Source of the DNA: Spirochaetales bacterium
GTDB lineage: Bacteria; Spirochaetota; Spirochaetia; DSM-27196; SLST01
Assembly: GCA_007130265.1 (NCBI GenBank)
Contig: SLST01000044.1
Span: 1-24,074 of the forward strand
Direction of reading: 5' to 3'
Length of the DNA: 24,074 bases
Positions 1 to 8,982 of the stretch are shown here, one piece after another (the stretch's first letter is position 1; every line of letters starts with the position of its first letter). The translations under genes and the position numbers were made by a program. The notes beneath the pieces were generated by a model. The model ran no database searches, had not been told where the DNA came from, and saw only the letters and a list, made by a program, of their open reading frames with translations.

Positions 1-1
1 A

Positions 2-646
2 GACCCGCAGCTCGTCTCGTCGGGGCTTGCCGGCTGGCAGGTAAACGTCATTCCGCGTACCACCGCGCGACCCGACCGCGTCATCAGATGGATGCACTAC
101 CTCTACAGTGAGGAGGGGCAGCACCTGACCAACTTCGGGATCGAAGGTGTCACCTATGAAGTCGTGGACGGCGAGATCCGCTGGACGGACCACTACCTCG
201 AACAACAGGCGGCGGATCCGCAGGCCGCAGCCCAGCGGTACGGCGACGGCGGCGGCATGTGGTGGTTGCACAACCCGGTCTACTCCCGCGCCGTCGAGCC
301 ACCTCCGGCCACGCTCCACGAGCAACTGCACGCGGACATTTGGGACGCCTCGAGCGAGTTCGTCTACAACGACCTCGCCTGGAACAACATTGAGCCCGCA
401 GGCGGGACGGAGGAAGCTGCCATCCTCGGTGAGGTCAACACCTACTGGGACGCACAGATGCCGCGGATGGTGATGGCTGAGTCTCCTGAAGAGGTCGAGG
501 CGATCTGGCGCGAAGGCGTCGAACACATCCTTCGACTCGGAGTCGAGCAGGTCTGGGAGGTACAGAACGAGAACTTCCAGGCGAACAAGGACCGACTCGG
601 AATCGACTACGCCTGGCCGCCGCTCCAGGAGCGGTTTGGCGAGTAA
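2..646 (+). CDS. Extracellular solute-binding protein, LplA/YtcQ type, C-terminal fragment
   Basis: This is the end of a gene that enters from the left; the frame is open from base 2, the first in-frame Met is internal, and the stop is at 644-646. The visible 214 residues resemble the C-terminal lobe of lipoprotein solute-binding proteins of the LplA/YtcQ kind, which capture oligosaccharides outside the membrane for an ABC importer. The clearest match to the family is the RWMHYLYSEEGQ segment followed by FGIEGVTYE, the usual YseEG...GiEGvtYe signature, and then a Trp/Tyr-rich helical tail. The signal peptide and N-terminal lobe lie outside the window. It is likely the last gene of its transcript, since a terminator follows at 669. 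The ligand cannot be read from the fragment; a sugar is likely, given the convergent glycosidase operon. Confidence 0.82.
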   Translation, partial: DPQLVSSGLAGWQVNVIPRTTARPDRVIRWMHYLYSEEGQHLTNFGIEGVTYEVVDGEIRWTDHYLEQQAADPQAAAQRYGDGGGMWWLHNPVYSRAVEPPPATLHEQLHADIWDASSEFVYNDLAWNNIEPAGGTEEAAILGEVNTYWDAQMPRMVMAESPEEVEAIWREGVEHILRLGVEQVWEVQNENFQANKDRLGIDYAWPPLQERFGE

Positions 647-668
647 GGCCTGACCAGAAGACAGGCAC

Positions 669-697
669 GGCACGCCCTACGGGCGTGCCTTTTTCTT
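669..697 (+). terminator. Intrinsic terminator after the solute-binding protein gene
   Basis: A perfect 9-bp stem (GGCACGCCC at 669-677 and GGGCGTGCC at 681-689) with a 3-base loop is followed at once by TTTTTCTT. It lies 22 bases after the stop codon at 646. The T-tract is only on the plus strand, so it should stop the solute-binding protein transcript; the facing operon ending at 717 has no T-run on its strand. Confidence 0.9.
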
Positions 698-716
698 GCG
701 CCACGGTTTGCGGTCC

Positions 717-2903
717 TCAGCGCGGAGGCAGGCCGCCAAGCTTCACGATCACTAGCCCATGGATCCGCACGAGAGGAAGCGCGACATCGAATGTTCGCTC
801 CGTGCGCGCGACGGTCAGCGGGACACCTCCGGCATCCATCTCCGAGTCGCCGGCCACGAGGTGTGCGCTCGTCACCTGAAAGGCCGTGGCGCTCACCCGC
901 AGGATGCCCGGTTCAACGGGAGGCGCATCACCGTTCGTGCGCTCGGCGAAGTGGGAGATGATGTGCACGATCAGCTCATCGCCTCGAACGTACGCGGAGA
1001 AGCTCACGGTCGCCGGGTAGCCCGTCTCCAGGGCAACGGACGGGTCAGGGAGTAGATGCGATACGGCTCCCGAGAAGATACTCTGGGTCAGCTGGAGACC
1101 GTCGGCCTTGCCGTGGAAAAGGTCCCAGGCGAGGTAGATCGCGCGGCCGCGCCCATAGCGTGAGGCAACCACGGCAGGATTGAGATCGGCGAGCTTCGCC
1201 GCGCACGGCGGTGGGCACCACCAGTTCACCCAGGTAGTGTCGGTAAGCGCGACAGCGGGCGCAACGAGATGGCCGAGCGTCTGCGCGCCCGTTGCGGGAC
1301 TCACGCGGTACTGAACCCGGCCGGCCGGCACGAAGGTATCAGGCGTCGCAGCCCAGAACTGCGCCGGGTCGACCACTGCAGCGTCATCGGACGACGTGGC
1401 CGAGGAAGCATCCCGGAGCGGGGCAACGTAACCGCCCCACTCCGCCGCCTTGAACTCGTCGAGCCGCGAGCCGAAGGTGCACCCGAGCACCTCTGCCGCC
1501 GCGAAGTCCGTGAGTCGTGATCCGTCGCGCGCGTAGAGACCGCACTCACCGTCGGCGAGGAGGGCCCCGCCGTCGTGGACATAGTCGCGCAGTGCCGAGG
1601 CAAGCGGCTCGCTTATGAAGAAAAGACCCGCGAGGATCACGAGACGGTAGCGCCGCAGGGTTTCCACGTCGGCGTTCTGCTCCGGCAGAACGGTCCACGC
1701 GATATTCGCCTCGTCGCAGCACTGCATCGCACCAAGAACCGCACGGCGATGCGGGTCGGGCTTCTTACAGCGGCCGATCGCGTTGGCCACGACGTGTGAC
1801 CCGGCGCGGGCGGTCACCGAGGAATCGCTCTGGATGATCGCGACGTCCGCGAACACCTCTCGATCTGAGAGCCAGGGCTCGATCGCCGCTATCTCCTCAT
1901 AGGCACGCCCAATGCGACGCGCCTCCTCGTGTTCGAGCGTGCCGTCGGCATGCTGGCTGCCGCTGTAGAAGAAGACGCGACACCCGGCGGCGGCAATCTG
2001 TGCGGCCGCGACTCGGTACACGTCGTACGGTCGGTAGTTGTAGACCTCAGAGACGTCGCCGGGCCCGAGCTGCGGCGACTGTCCGGCAGCCGTGTCGCGG
2101 GAGTAGCCGGCCGACAACCAGTTGCCGGCCCACGGCTCGGTGAACTGGTAATCGAGCCGGTCGCGGATCGACTTCGGGTAGAGGGCGGCAAAGTTGATCG
2201 TTACCTGTATCCGGGGGTCGGTCCGCTTCACCACCGTCATGATCTCATCGAGCATGCGGTCGGCACACTGTTCGAGGAAGGCGTTGACGTCGCGGCCCTG
2301 TTCGCCGAAGTCGAAGGTCTGGTACTCGTTGACATTGCGCGACTCGGCGACCGGAAGCGCGTAGCCGTAGTCCGCCCTGAACCGGGTCCGACAAGCCTCG
2401 CAGTAGCATAACGTCTTACCAAAGATGTCGAGGAAGAGACTGTCCGGCCGGTAACTCCCGACGATCTCCTCGAGCTGACCGAGCACATAGGATCGATACG
2501 GCGTCTCGTAGCACGGCATTCCCCACTTCGCCATCCTGCCCTCGAGCCGCACCGGACTACCTGCGGCGTCGACGATGCTCCACTGCGGATGCTGCGAAGG
2601 GGCGAGCGTGTCGTACTCGAGACAGTAGTAGGCGTTGAACTCGACACCCTCTTCGCGCAGCATCCCGGCAACCGCCGCCACCCAGTCGTGTGTGAGCCCC
2701 GGATGTCGCGTGCCAATGGAGGTATCGTAGTAGCTGTAACCCCAGTGGTCCTTGCAGTACATCATGAGGGTCGTGATGTTCGCGGTCCGAACGAAGCGGC
2801 GGTACTCTTCGATGTCGAGACGGTCGAGCGTGACCGTCGGAGGTGCGGGTGAATGGTGATCTATCAGGTATCCGCGCCATGCGGACTCGCGAGTCTGGTG
2901 CAT
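717..2903 (-). CDS. Putative glycoside hydrolase, GHL6 / GH151-like with GH42-type trimerisation domain
   Basis: This 728-residue protein looks like the GHL6 family (hypothetical glycosyl hydrolase 6), which includes GH151 alpha-L-fucosidases. Residues about 1-340 form the barrel. PDSLFLDIFG places a candidate nucleophile at D159, followed by a C-x-C-x2-C cluster (C166, C168, C171) usual in this family. From about 370 to 510 the sequence resembles the GH42 central trimerisation fold (VILAGLFFISEPLASALRDY, then HDGGALLADGECG). No signal peptide is visible, so it probably acts in the cytoplasm on imported sugar. The ATG follows AGGAG by a short spacer and sits 6 bases after the M81 gene stop. 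It is the last gene of the five-gene operon. Fucosidase activity is inferred from family resemblance; beta-galactosidase-like activity is an alternative. Confidence 0.75.
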   Translation of the reverse strand: MHQTRESAWRGYLIDHHSPAPPTVTLDRLDIEEYRRFVRTANITTLMMYCKDHWGYSYYDTSIGTRHPGLTHDWVAAVAGMLREEGVEFNAYYCLEYDTLAPSQHPQWSIVDAAGSPVRLEGRMAKWGMPCYETPYRSYVLGQLEEIVGSYRPDSLFLDIFGKTLCYCEACRTRFRADYGYALPVAESRNVNEYQTFDFGEQGRDVNAFLEQCADRMLDEIMTVVKRTDPRIQVTINFAALYPKSIRDRLDYQFTEPWAGNWLSAGYSRDTAAGQSPQLGPGDVSEVYNYRPYDVYRVAAAQIAAAGCRVFFYSGSQHADGTLEHEEARRIGRAYEEIAAIEPWLSDREVFADVAIIQSDSSVTARAGSHVVANAIGRCKKPDPHRRAVLGAMQCCDEANIAWTVLPEQNADVETLRRYRLVILAGLFFISEPLASALRDYVHDGGALLADGECGLYARDGSRLTDFAAAEVLGCTFGSRLDEFKAAEWGGYVAPLRDASSATSSDDAAVVDPAQFWAATPDTFVPAGRVQYRVSPATGAQTLGHLVAPAVALTDTTWVNWWCPPPCAAKLADLNPAVVASRYGRGRAIYLAWDLFHGKADGLQLTQSIFSGAVSHLLPDPSVALETGYPATVSFSAYVRGDELIVHIISHFAERTNGDAPPVEPGILRVSATAFQVTSAHLVAGDSEMDAGGVPLTVARTERTFDVALPLVRIHGLVIVKLGGLPPR

Positions 2904-2909
2904 TATCTC

Positions 2910-4442
2910 CTACTCCCCGTATTCCGGCCATGAACAGTCGCGGTCGAGCGGGTAGACCGGGCGGATGACACGCCGGTACGCGAATCTGGCGAGCACCTGG
3001 CAGGCGCTCCCGGGCGTGAACGCCATGATCGACCGCTTCGCGACGCCGCGAAGCTCGTCGAACAGATACCCGAGCTTCACGACTATGATTCTGTAGTCTG
3101 CAATCGCGACTCCCGCCGACTCCACGATCGCCGGAGAGGTGAACGAAACGCGTCCCTCGGTAACGACGACGGTCACCGACGGGTTGGCGAGGCATCGCAC
3201 GACGATCGCTCGCGTGTTCGGCGCCCCGCTCTTGTCGATCACACGCCCGTGCCAGAGCAGCTGCGCCTCGATGGTCATCCGTTCGCCATGCGGGTCGAGC
3301 TCGCCGCCGAGCTCGAGCGAGAGGGGACCCCTCGCGTCCGATCGCGGGGCGTCCGAGGCACCGCGTTCTTGCGCCTCCGGGGCTTCGGCTGCAGCGAAAG
3401 CGGCGGCGACCGCACGCGCGCACGTGACGCCCGCGACGAGCGTCGGGGGTAGCTCGCGCTGCAGCAGAATTCGCAGGTACCAGACCGAGTCTCCGGGAGC
3501 GCCTGCGGTAAAGTTATCGCCCGAGTCGGCGATGAACACCGGGCCTTCCCGGCTCGCGATCGCGCGATCGATCGCATCCTCCGGCTCTGCGGTCTCTTCC
3601 TCAAAGCCGAACTCGTGTCGCCGGTCCCAGAAGCGGCGAGCAAGCCGTTTCGCCTCCCGAAGCGCCACTCCCGGCTCGCCTGCCCCCGGTCGCTCGACCA
3701 CGACGACGCTCGCACGACTGTGGGGCGCATCGACCCATGCCATCCCGTCGAAAAACGAGGCGCACATCACCCCGGAGACCTCGTCGGCCAGCTCGACTTC
3801 GTGCATCAGCGAGCGCAACGGCTCAACCGGCGTCGTCGCCATCTCGCCCGGGAAGAGCAAGGGAGGACGTACCATCGCCGCCTTTGGAAGGAATTCTCCC
3901 TCGATCGCCTCTACGAGAAGCTCCGCCGCGCGGCGCTGAGTCTCTTCGGTGTCTACATGCGGCGCGGTGCGGTACCCGTAGACGATGTTCGCCGCCTGTA
4001 TGAGCTCCTCGGTGTTGTTCGCGTGGAAATCGAGCGCGACGGCGATGGGCACGCGCGGTCCGACGCGACTTCTGATCGAAGTCACGAGCGCGGCTTCGCC
4101 GCTCCCAACCCGCTCCACCTCCAGTGCGCCGTGAAGGTAGAGCCAGACCCCGTCGATCGCCCCGGGCTCGAGCTCCGCGACTATCTCGTCGTGAAACGAG
4201 AAGTAATCCGCCTCCCCGAGCGGTCCTCCGGGCACCGCGTACGCGAAGAGCGACGGCACCGGCACGATCCCGGCGCGTCTGAAAACCGCGGTCGCCGCGA
4301 TGCGGTCGAGCATCGCGTCACCGGTTGCGACAAAGAAGTCCCCACGGCTGCTCGGCCGCGGGCTGAAACTGTTACTCTCCTGCAACAGTCCGGCGACGAA
4401 CACCCGCCTGCCTGAACCCTCACCGGCCTGCAGTCCGTTCAT
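2910..4442 (-). CDS. M81 family metallopeptidase (MlrC-like)
   Basis: This 510-residue protein belongs to the M81/MlrC family, zinc enzymes typified by microcystinase C, which hydrolyses the linear tetrapeptide product of microcystin; most members have unknown amide or peptide substrates. Visible family marks are LLQESNSFSP (E22), YLHGA (H104), the ALDFHANN motif (D138, H140) and PHVD (H162), with the metal-ligand spacing expected, then DNFTAGAPGD and a C-terminal domain ending near RPVYPLD. An upstream extension of the frame is possible, but the ATG at 4442 overlaps the AOR gene stop as ATGA and begins just before the conserved N-terminus, so it was chosen. A low-complexity Ala/Glu-rich stretch lies between the two domains. 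There is no signal peptide. The substrate is unknown; the glycosidase context suggests an amide-bearing sugar or glycoconjugate. Confidence 0.88.
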   Translation of the reverse strand: MNGLQAGEGSGRRVFVAGLLQESNSFSPRPSSRGDFFVATGDAMLDRIAATAVFRRAGIVPVPSLFAYAVPGGPLGEADYFSFHDEIVAELEPGAIDGVWLYLHGALEVERVGSGEAALVTSIRSRVGPRVPIAVALDFHANNTEELIQAANIVYGYRTAPHVDTEETQRRAAELLVEAIEGEFLPKAAMVRPPLLFPGEMATTPVEPLRSLMHEVELADEVSGVMCASFFDGMAWVDAPHSRASVVVVERPGAGEPGVALREAKRLARRFWDRRHEFGFEEETAEPEDAIDRAIASREGPVFIADSGDNFTAGAPGDSVWYLRILLQRELPPTLVAGVTCARAVAAAFAAAEAPEAQERGASDAPRSDARGPLSLELGGELDPHGERMTIEAQLLWHGRVIDKSGAPNTRAIVVRCLANPSVTVVVTEGRVSFTSPAIVESAGVAIADYRIIVVKLGYLFDELRGVAKRSIMAFTPGSACQVLARFAYRRVIRPVYPLDRDCSWPEYGE

Positions 4443-6448
4443 TCGGTGTGCCCCAGATGGGGGATCGCCCACTCGAGCTTGTGATCGTAGAGCGTCGCTT
4501 TCCGCGGCACGCCGGCCTCGTCCCACCCCATCATCTCGTAGTAGATCCCGACCGATTCGGCGAAGGTCGTCGGGTCGATCACCGTCCCGGCCAGGCGGCC
4601 GTGGTCGATCGGGAGGGTGAAGAACCGAGGGGGCAGCGTGTCGTCGGCAGCCGAAAGCCCTTCGCGCAGGTTGTAGACGCGCATCAGATGGTTGCGCCGC
4701 TCGCCCCACCGCATGAACTCGTACGAGCTCGTGTGCCAGCCGGTCACCGCGGTGATGAGGCGCGTGATCATCTCCAGGCTCAGAACGCGCGTGGGCGCGC
4801 TTGCGAAGACGCAGAGATCAAGCGCGTCGCAGGCACTCCAGATCGTGTTGAGCACCTTGTAGGTACGCACCTTGTCCGGCCCCAGATGCTCCATCGGAAG
4901 CCGTTCGAGGATGCCGAGCGTGCGCGACTGTTCGAGGGTGTGGTCCCATCCGGTCGCCGTGTCGAAGTCCCAGTCGTGCTCGCAGATGTCGTACCGGGGA
5001 CCCACCGGAGCCGTCGCGTACCCGAGCGCGAGACCCGTCTGCGTGCGCGGCTCGAAGGAGACCATCTCGACCCCCTTCACGTGCATGGCGAGGTCGCCAG
5101 GACGCGCCGCGTCATCCGAAACCGCACCGGCACTCCCGCGTCCGGGGGCCCCACGCCCGGCATCGATGTGTGCCGCGGCGCGCCTGCTGCCCTCCGCGAG
5201 GACCGCGCCGAAGCCGCGTCGGTGGGCGATATCCTGGATGAGCGGCTTGATGATCGCCTCGTTCCCGAACCGAAGCGCTCGTCCGTCGGTTTCGCGCTCG
5301 GTGAGGATGCCCTGCTCGAAGCACTCCATCGCAAAGCTGATCGTGAAGCCGAGCGACACCGGGTCGAGCCCGAGCTCGTTGCAGAGCACGTTCGCCTCGA
5401 GCATCAGCTCGAGATTCGGATTACCGATATTCGGGCCGAGCGCGCCGGTGACTTCCTGATGGATACCGGCCGACCGGGCATCGCGACGCTCCGGGCGGCT
5501 ATCGCTATCCGGCCGCGCGGCCTGTCCGGTCGCATCGCGGGGATCGATGATCTTGATGCAGTCGTTCGGGCATCCGGGACAGGCGATTTCGCCGCGGAAG
5601 AACGGCAGGTACCTCGCGCGAGTGTAGTTGGAGTGTTCGACCCGGAGGTTCGACCGGTAGTTCTCGTACCCGATATAGGCGGTGTCGAAATCCGAAAGAT
5701 CCGCGGCGGCCGAAAACCCGGGGGGATCCTTCTGCCACATGCTCAGGGTGTTCTCGCGCATCCGCGCCTCGAACTCGCCGCGGAGTCCGGAGAGCTCCTC
5801 TGGATCCGAGACGGCGGGGAGCTCACAGCCGCACAGCGCGACCGCCTTCAGGTGCTTTGAGCCCATCACCGCGCCCACTCCCATCCGCATCGCCTGGATC
5901 GAACAGGTCGTGACGATGCTTGCGTAGCGGACGAGGTTCTCTCCTGCCGGCCCTACCGCGGCAACCTGCACGCCGCCGCCGAAGCGTGTTTCCAGCTCGA
6001 CCGTCGTGCGGGCGGTGTCTGCTCCCCAGAGATCGCCGGCCGGGTGAAACGAGACCTGTCCGCCTTCGAGCGACACGATCGCGGGCTGGGGCGCCTTCCC
6101 GCGAAACACGATCGCATCGTATCCGGAACCCTTCAGCCACGTTCCGAAAGGTCCTTCGCACCTGGTCTCCGCGATTCCATCCGAAAGCGGCGACTTACAG
6201 ATCACGCTGAACCGGGCGAGCCCCGGTCCGTCGTTCCCGGCGATGACCGACGAGGCAAAGACGAGCAGGTTCTCCTCGTCGAAGGCGTCGATTCCCGCAG
6301 GCGTATCGCGCAGGAGGAAGTACGCGCCGAACGATCCGCCGCCACCGTAGGTTCGGTACCAGGAGTCATCCATCGTCTCGACCCGACTCGCCGAGCGCGA
6401 GAGGTCGACGTGAAGGATCGAACCGTGATACCCGTACCGTGCGTCCAT
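4439..6448 (-). CDS. Aldehyde:ferredoxin oxidoreductase (AOR) family tungstoenzyme
   Basis: AOR-family enzymes use a tungsten-bispterin and a [4Fe-4S] cluster to oxidise aldehydes to acids, passing electrons to ferredoxin. The 669-residue sequence opens with the family start (YGYHGSILHVDLS), contains TYGGGGSFGAYFLL and SVICKSPLSDG in the cofactor domain, and has cluster ligands C290, C293 and C297 in CPGCPNDC plus C546 in CDALDLC. Two Arg/Ala/Asp-rich inserts (about 302-330 and 428-452) make it longer than the usual 600-620. Where many AORs have a Gly-x-x-His motif after the KGVE helix, this one has GPRYDICEHDWDFD. The ATG at 6448 was preferred over one 27 bases upstream because GGAGG lies 5 bases before it. 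It is coupled to the M81 gene by an ATGA overlap. The substrate is unknown. Confidence 0.9.
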   Translation of the reverse strand: MDARYGYHGSILHVDLSRSASRVETMDDSWYRTYGGGGSFGAYFLLRDTPAGIDAFDEENLLVFASSVIAGNDGPGLARFSVICKSPLSDGIAETRCEGPFGTWLKGSGYDAIVFRGKAPQPAIVSLEGGQVSFHPAGDLWGADTARTTVELETRFGGGVQVAAVGPAGENLVRYASIVTTCSIQAMRMGVGAVMGSKHLKAVALCGCELPAVSDPEELSGLRGEFEARMRENTLSMWQKDPPGFSAAADLSDFDTAYIGYENYRSNLRVEHSNYTRARYLPFFRGEIACPGCPNDCIKIIDPRDATGQAARPDSDSRPERRDARSAGIHQEVTGALGPNIGNPNLELMLEANVLCNELGLDPVSLGFTISFAMECFEQGILTERETDGRALRFGNEAIIKPLIQDIAHRRGFGAVLAEGSRRAAAHIDAGRGAPGRGSAGAVSDDAARPGDLAMHVKGVEMVSFEPRTQTGLALGYATAPVGPRYDICEHDWDFDTATGWDHTLEQSRTLGILERLPMEHLGPDKVRTYKVLNTIWSACDALDLCVFASAPTRVLSLEMITRLITAVTGWHTSSYEFMRWGERRNHLMRVYNLREGLSAADDTLPPRFFTLPIDHGRLAGTVIDPTTFAESVGIYYEMMGWDEAGVPRKATLYDHKLEWAIPHLGHTE

Positions 6449-6453
6449 TGGAG

Positions 6454-6458
6454 CCTCC
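6454..6458 (-). promoter_or_regulatory. Shine-Dalgarno site fixing the AOR start
   Basis: GGAGG on the minus strand sits 5 bases before the ATG at 6448. The in-frame ATG upstream at 6475 has no such site, so the shorter protein is favoured. Confidence 0.7.
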
Positions 6459-6495
6459 AGGGAAAACCGCAGCATAGCGCATTCGCACCCGTGTG

Positions 6496-8982
6496 TCAGT
6501 CAGGCCACCACTCCGGCGAACACGGCTCGAGCAGCCCAGCCTGGATCGCGATCGCGGAGAGCGAATCGAGGCGAACGACGAGCGTTCCCTCGTACCCGGT
6601 GGGGAGTCCCTCCCAGGTGAGGAACTCCTGACCTTCGCCCATGGCGCCGCAGAAGACACCGTTGGCGTACCCGTCGTCGAGCTCCGCGGCGAGACGATCC
6701 GCGGCGTCGTGCAGCCCGTATCGGGAAAGGGCGCGGAGATAGTACCCGGCCGATCCGCTCATCCCGCCGTCGGTGTAGAGCTCGAAGCTCGGCTGGTCGG
6801 CCGCCGTGAAGATCCCGGCCATCTGATCGCTCGGATCGATCGGCAAGAGGTTCGCGGGCAGTCCTGATCGCGCCGACTGCAGGCCGACCTCCCGACGCAG
6901 CTTTTCGAGGCCCTCCAGCGCTGAGCGCGCCTCGGCATCGTCGAGCAGACCGAATGCGATCGCCGGTCCGTTGACCCAGAGGAACGCATAGTCGTGGAGA
7001 ATGCCGTCGCGGCTGCGCCATCCGGCAACCCAGCCGGTCTGCGGGTTGAGGAGGCACGGAGCGTACGCGGTACGCAGCCGGTCGGCGTGGGCGGCGGCCC
7101 GAGAAGCGAGCTCGTCGCGCCCGAGGTGGACGAAGAGCGCCGCGCAGGTGCGCAGCGCGCGGAACGACCACGCGTTGACGTAGGCGTCCATATGGCCGAA
7201 GCCGATGACGTCCATCGCATTCGAGCTCCATCGGTGAGATCCGCTGTTTCCGGAGAGCGCGTGGCAGAGGACAAGGCCCTCTTCACCGATGTTCGCTGTT
7301 ATACGCTCGTACGCCGCCTCGAGCCCCGGCGCGACGCGACCGAGCCAGGACGCGTCCGGGTCCGCCTGGTGCAATCGGCCGGCCATCGAGAGAAGCACGG
7401 GATCGCTGTCGAGGTAGAGCCGACGATGGTACCCGTACCCACCGCCGCCGGTGAGCGCCGAACCGACGGTGAACCTTCCGAGGGCAAGCGGATCCGGACC
7501 GCCCGCCGGTTGCCTGGTGTACGAGCAGAGCTCGATCGGCGCCCACTGGTTGACGTGACAGTTGGTCGACGCGGCGTGGTTGGAGAACCCGGCCAGTTCC
7601 GGGCGGAAGCACGAGAAGACGGTCCCCCAGAAGCGCTCGACTCCCGGCCTCGCGGAGGATCCCGGCCTTGCCGTTGTCCCCGGCTCGGTGTGCGGTGCGA
7701 TGCGATCCGGCTCGAACGCGGCGACACGAAGGACCGCGTGCGCTCGCCGACTGCCGCGCGGCAGCGTCATGCACGCGCCGGGTCCGGGCCGGTCCGCAAG
7801 GACGAAGCCGTCGGTCCGGATTTCGTGGTCGTGGAAGCTCTCGGTCTGCAGATAACCGTTGCCGTGATTCGAGTCAGGGAGCCCGGCGAAGGAGAGGCAG
7901 CCCGCGCCGTCTCCGACGAACCAGGCCGGCGGCACGAGGTGCCCGTTGCGGCCCGGCTCGAGCGATGGCATCGCGGCGGTGGAGGTCATGCCGTTTCGCA
8001 GGTCCCAGGCGAACCGCCACGCCTCGGACTCGATCGTCGGAACGTCGGCCTCGCACTCCTGCTCGAGCTCGAGCTCAAAGCGATCATGGTGCACGGTGAA
8101 CGCCGCGGTAATCCGCAACCTGCCGGAGGCAGGGCCGACGCGGTAGACGACCCTGTTCCCCACGACCGCCACCGTGCCGCCCCAGAGGTGCGCCGCCTCG
8201 TCGACGTCGATGCCGCGCAGGAGCGGGCCGCTCAGACCTCCGACCCCTGGCGCGTCCTTGCGGCGAAGACAGAGCCGGTTGCGGGGCGTCCCGGCGTCGG
8301 CCCAGGCGTCCCAGCCCAGGTGCATCAGCATTGGACGACGCAGCGAGAACCCCACCGCGAGCGTCGGACTCTCGAACAGCAGCATCGTCGGCAGATCGCG
8401 CACCCGAACGCCGGCGGGGGCGCGAGGTTCACACCGCTCAACGCGCAGCAGAGGCCGGCGGGCGGCGCTCCTCCCCGAGGTTCCCGGCAGCTCCGCGCCC
8501 ACGGCGCGAAGCGGATGGAGGATGCCGAACGGCACGTTGTGCGTCCCTCCGTTGCACTCGCCGTGGTTCTCCCACACCGGATGCTCACGGTCGCATTCGA
8601 TCCGCAGCGCGTCGGTCTCGATGCCGCCCAGATCGATCAGATGGCACGTCTCGCGAACGACGGCGGCGAAATGCTCCTCCATCCGCGACATCGGTGTGTC
8701 CTGGGTGAGCCCTTCGCCGGCGATTCGCGGATCAGAGGGAAGGTCGACCTCACGCACCTTTCGCCAGCTCGCGGATTCAGCGTCGAACGTCGCGACGATG
8801 AGGTGTGCCGGATGCGACGGGACCTTCGGGACCCATCTCCCGACGTGTGACGAGAGCGGAAGCTCGAGCCGTTCGACACGAACGCGTCTTGCGAACCGCA
8901 GGTAGCGCACGGCCGATCTCGCGACGCGGTTCCGGCCGATGCCGGCGTGGGAGACGACCGAAGACGACAGAATGGTGCTCAT
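6496..8982 (-). CDS. Putative six-hairpin glycosidase (family not assigned)
   Basis: This 828-residue protein has the look of a carbohydrate-active enzyme with an N-terminal beta-rich part (about 1-500) and a C-terminal (alpha/alpha)6 toroid. Helical repeats with aromatic and acidic pockets run from about residue 540 (SSNAMDVIGFGHMDAYVNAW, then FLWVNGPAIAFGLLDD) to the end. Candidate active-site acids are in LYTDGGMSGSAGYY (about 735-748) and EGQEFLTWEG (about 784-792, E786 and E791). I cannot name the GH family. The ATG at 8982 overlaps the HAD stop as ATGA; a longer reading to 9096 would run into the HAD gene and adds only Arg-rich sequence. No signal peptide is evident, so it probably works in the cytoplasm. 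A lyase or a non-catalytic relative is possible. Confidence 0.65.
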   Translation of the reverse strand: MSTILSSSVVSHAGIGRNRVARSAVRYLRFARRVRVERLELPLSSHVGRWVPKVPSHPAHLIVATFDAESASWRKVREVDLPSDPRIAGEGLTQDTPMSRMEEHFAAVVRETCHLIDLGGIETDALRIECDREHPVWENHGECNGGTHNVPFGILHPLRAVGAELPGTSGRSAARRPLLRVERCEPRAPAGVRVRDLPTMLLFESPTLAVGFSLRRPMLMHLGWDAWADAGTPRNRLCLRRKDAPGVGGLSGPLLRGIDVDEAAHLWGGTVAVVGNRVVYRVGPASGRLRITAAFTVHHDRFELELEQECEADVPTIESEAWRFAWDLRNGMTSTAAMPSLEPGRNGHLVPPAWFVGDGAGCLSFAGLPDSNHGNGYLQTESFHDHEIRTDGFVLADRPGPGACMTLPRGSRRAHAVLRVAAFEPDRIAPHTEPGTTARPGSSARPGVERFWGTVFSCFRPELAGFSNHAASTNCHVNQWAPIELCSYTRQPAGGPDPLALGRFTVGSALTGGGGYGYHRRLYLDSDPVLLSMAGRLHQADPDASWLGRVAPGLEAAYERITANIGEEGLVLCHALSGNSGSHRWSSNAMDVIGFGHMDAYVNAWSFRALRTCAALFVHLGRDELASRAAAHADRLRTAYAPCLLNPQTGWVAGWRSRDGILHDYAFLWVNGPAIAFGLLDDAEARSALEGLEKLRREVGLQSARSGLPANLLPIDPSDQMAGIFTAADQPSFELYTDGGMSGSAGYYLRALSRYGLHDAADRLAAELDDGYANGVFCGAMGEGQEFLTWEGLPTGYEGTLVVRLDSLSAIAIQAGLLEPCSPEWWPD

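Noticed and set aside
4443..4709. N-terminal extension of the M81 protein
   Set aside because: It overlaps the AOR gene, is Arg/Pro-rich and precedes the conserved N-terminus; the ATGA overlap gives a natural start.
4448..5860. Long open frame on the plus strand (470 codons)
   Set aside because: It is antisense to the AOR gene, has an Arg/Pro-rich composition typical of GC-rich shadow frames and no ribosome site or family motif.
6994..8850. Plus-strand open frame of 618 codons
   Set aside because: It lies opposite the glycosidase gene, is dominated by Arg, Ala, Glu and Pro, and shows no recognisable domain.
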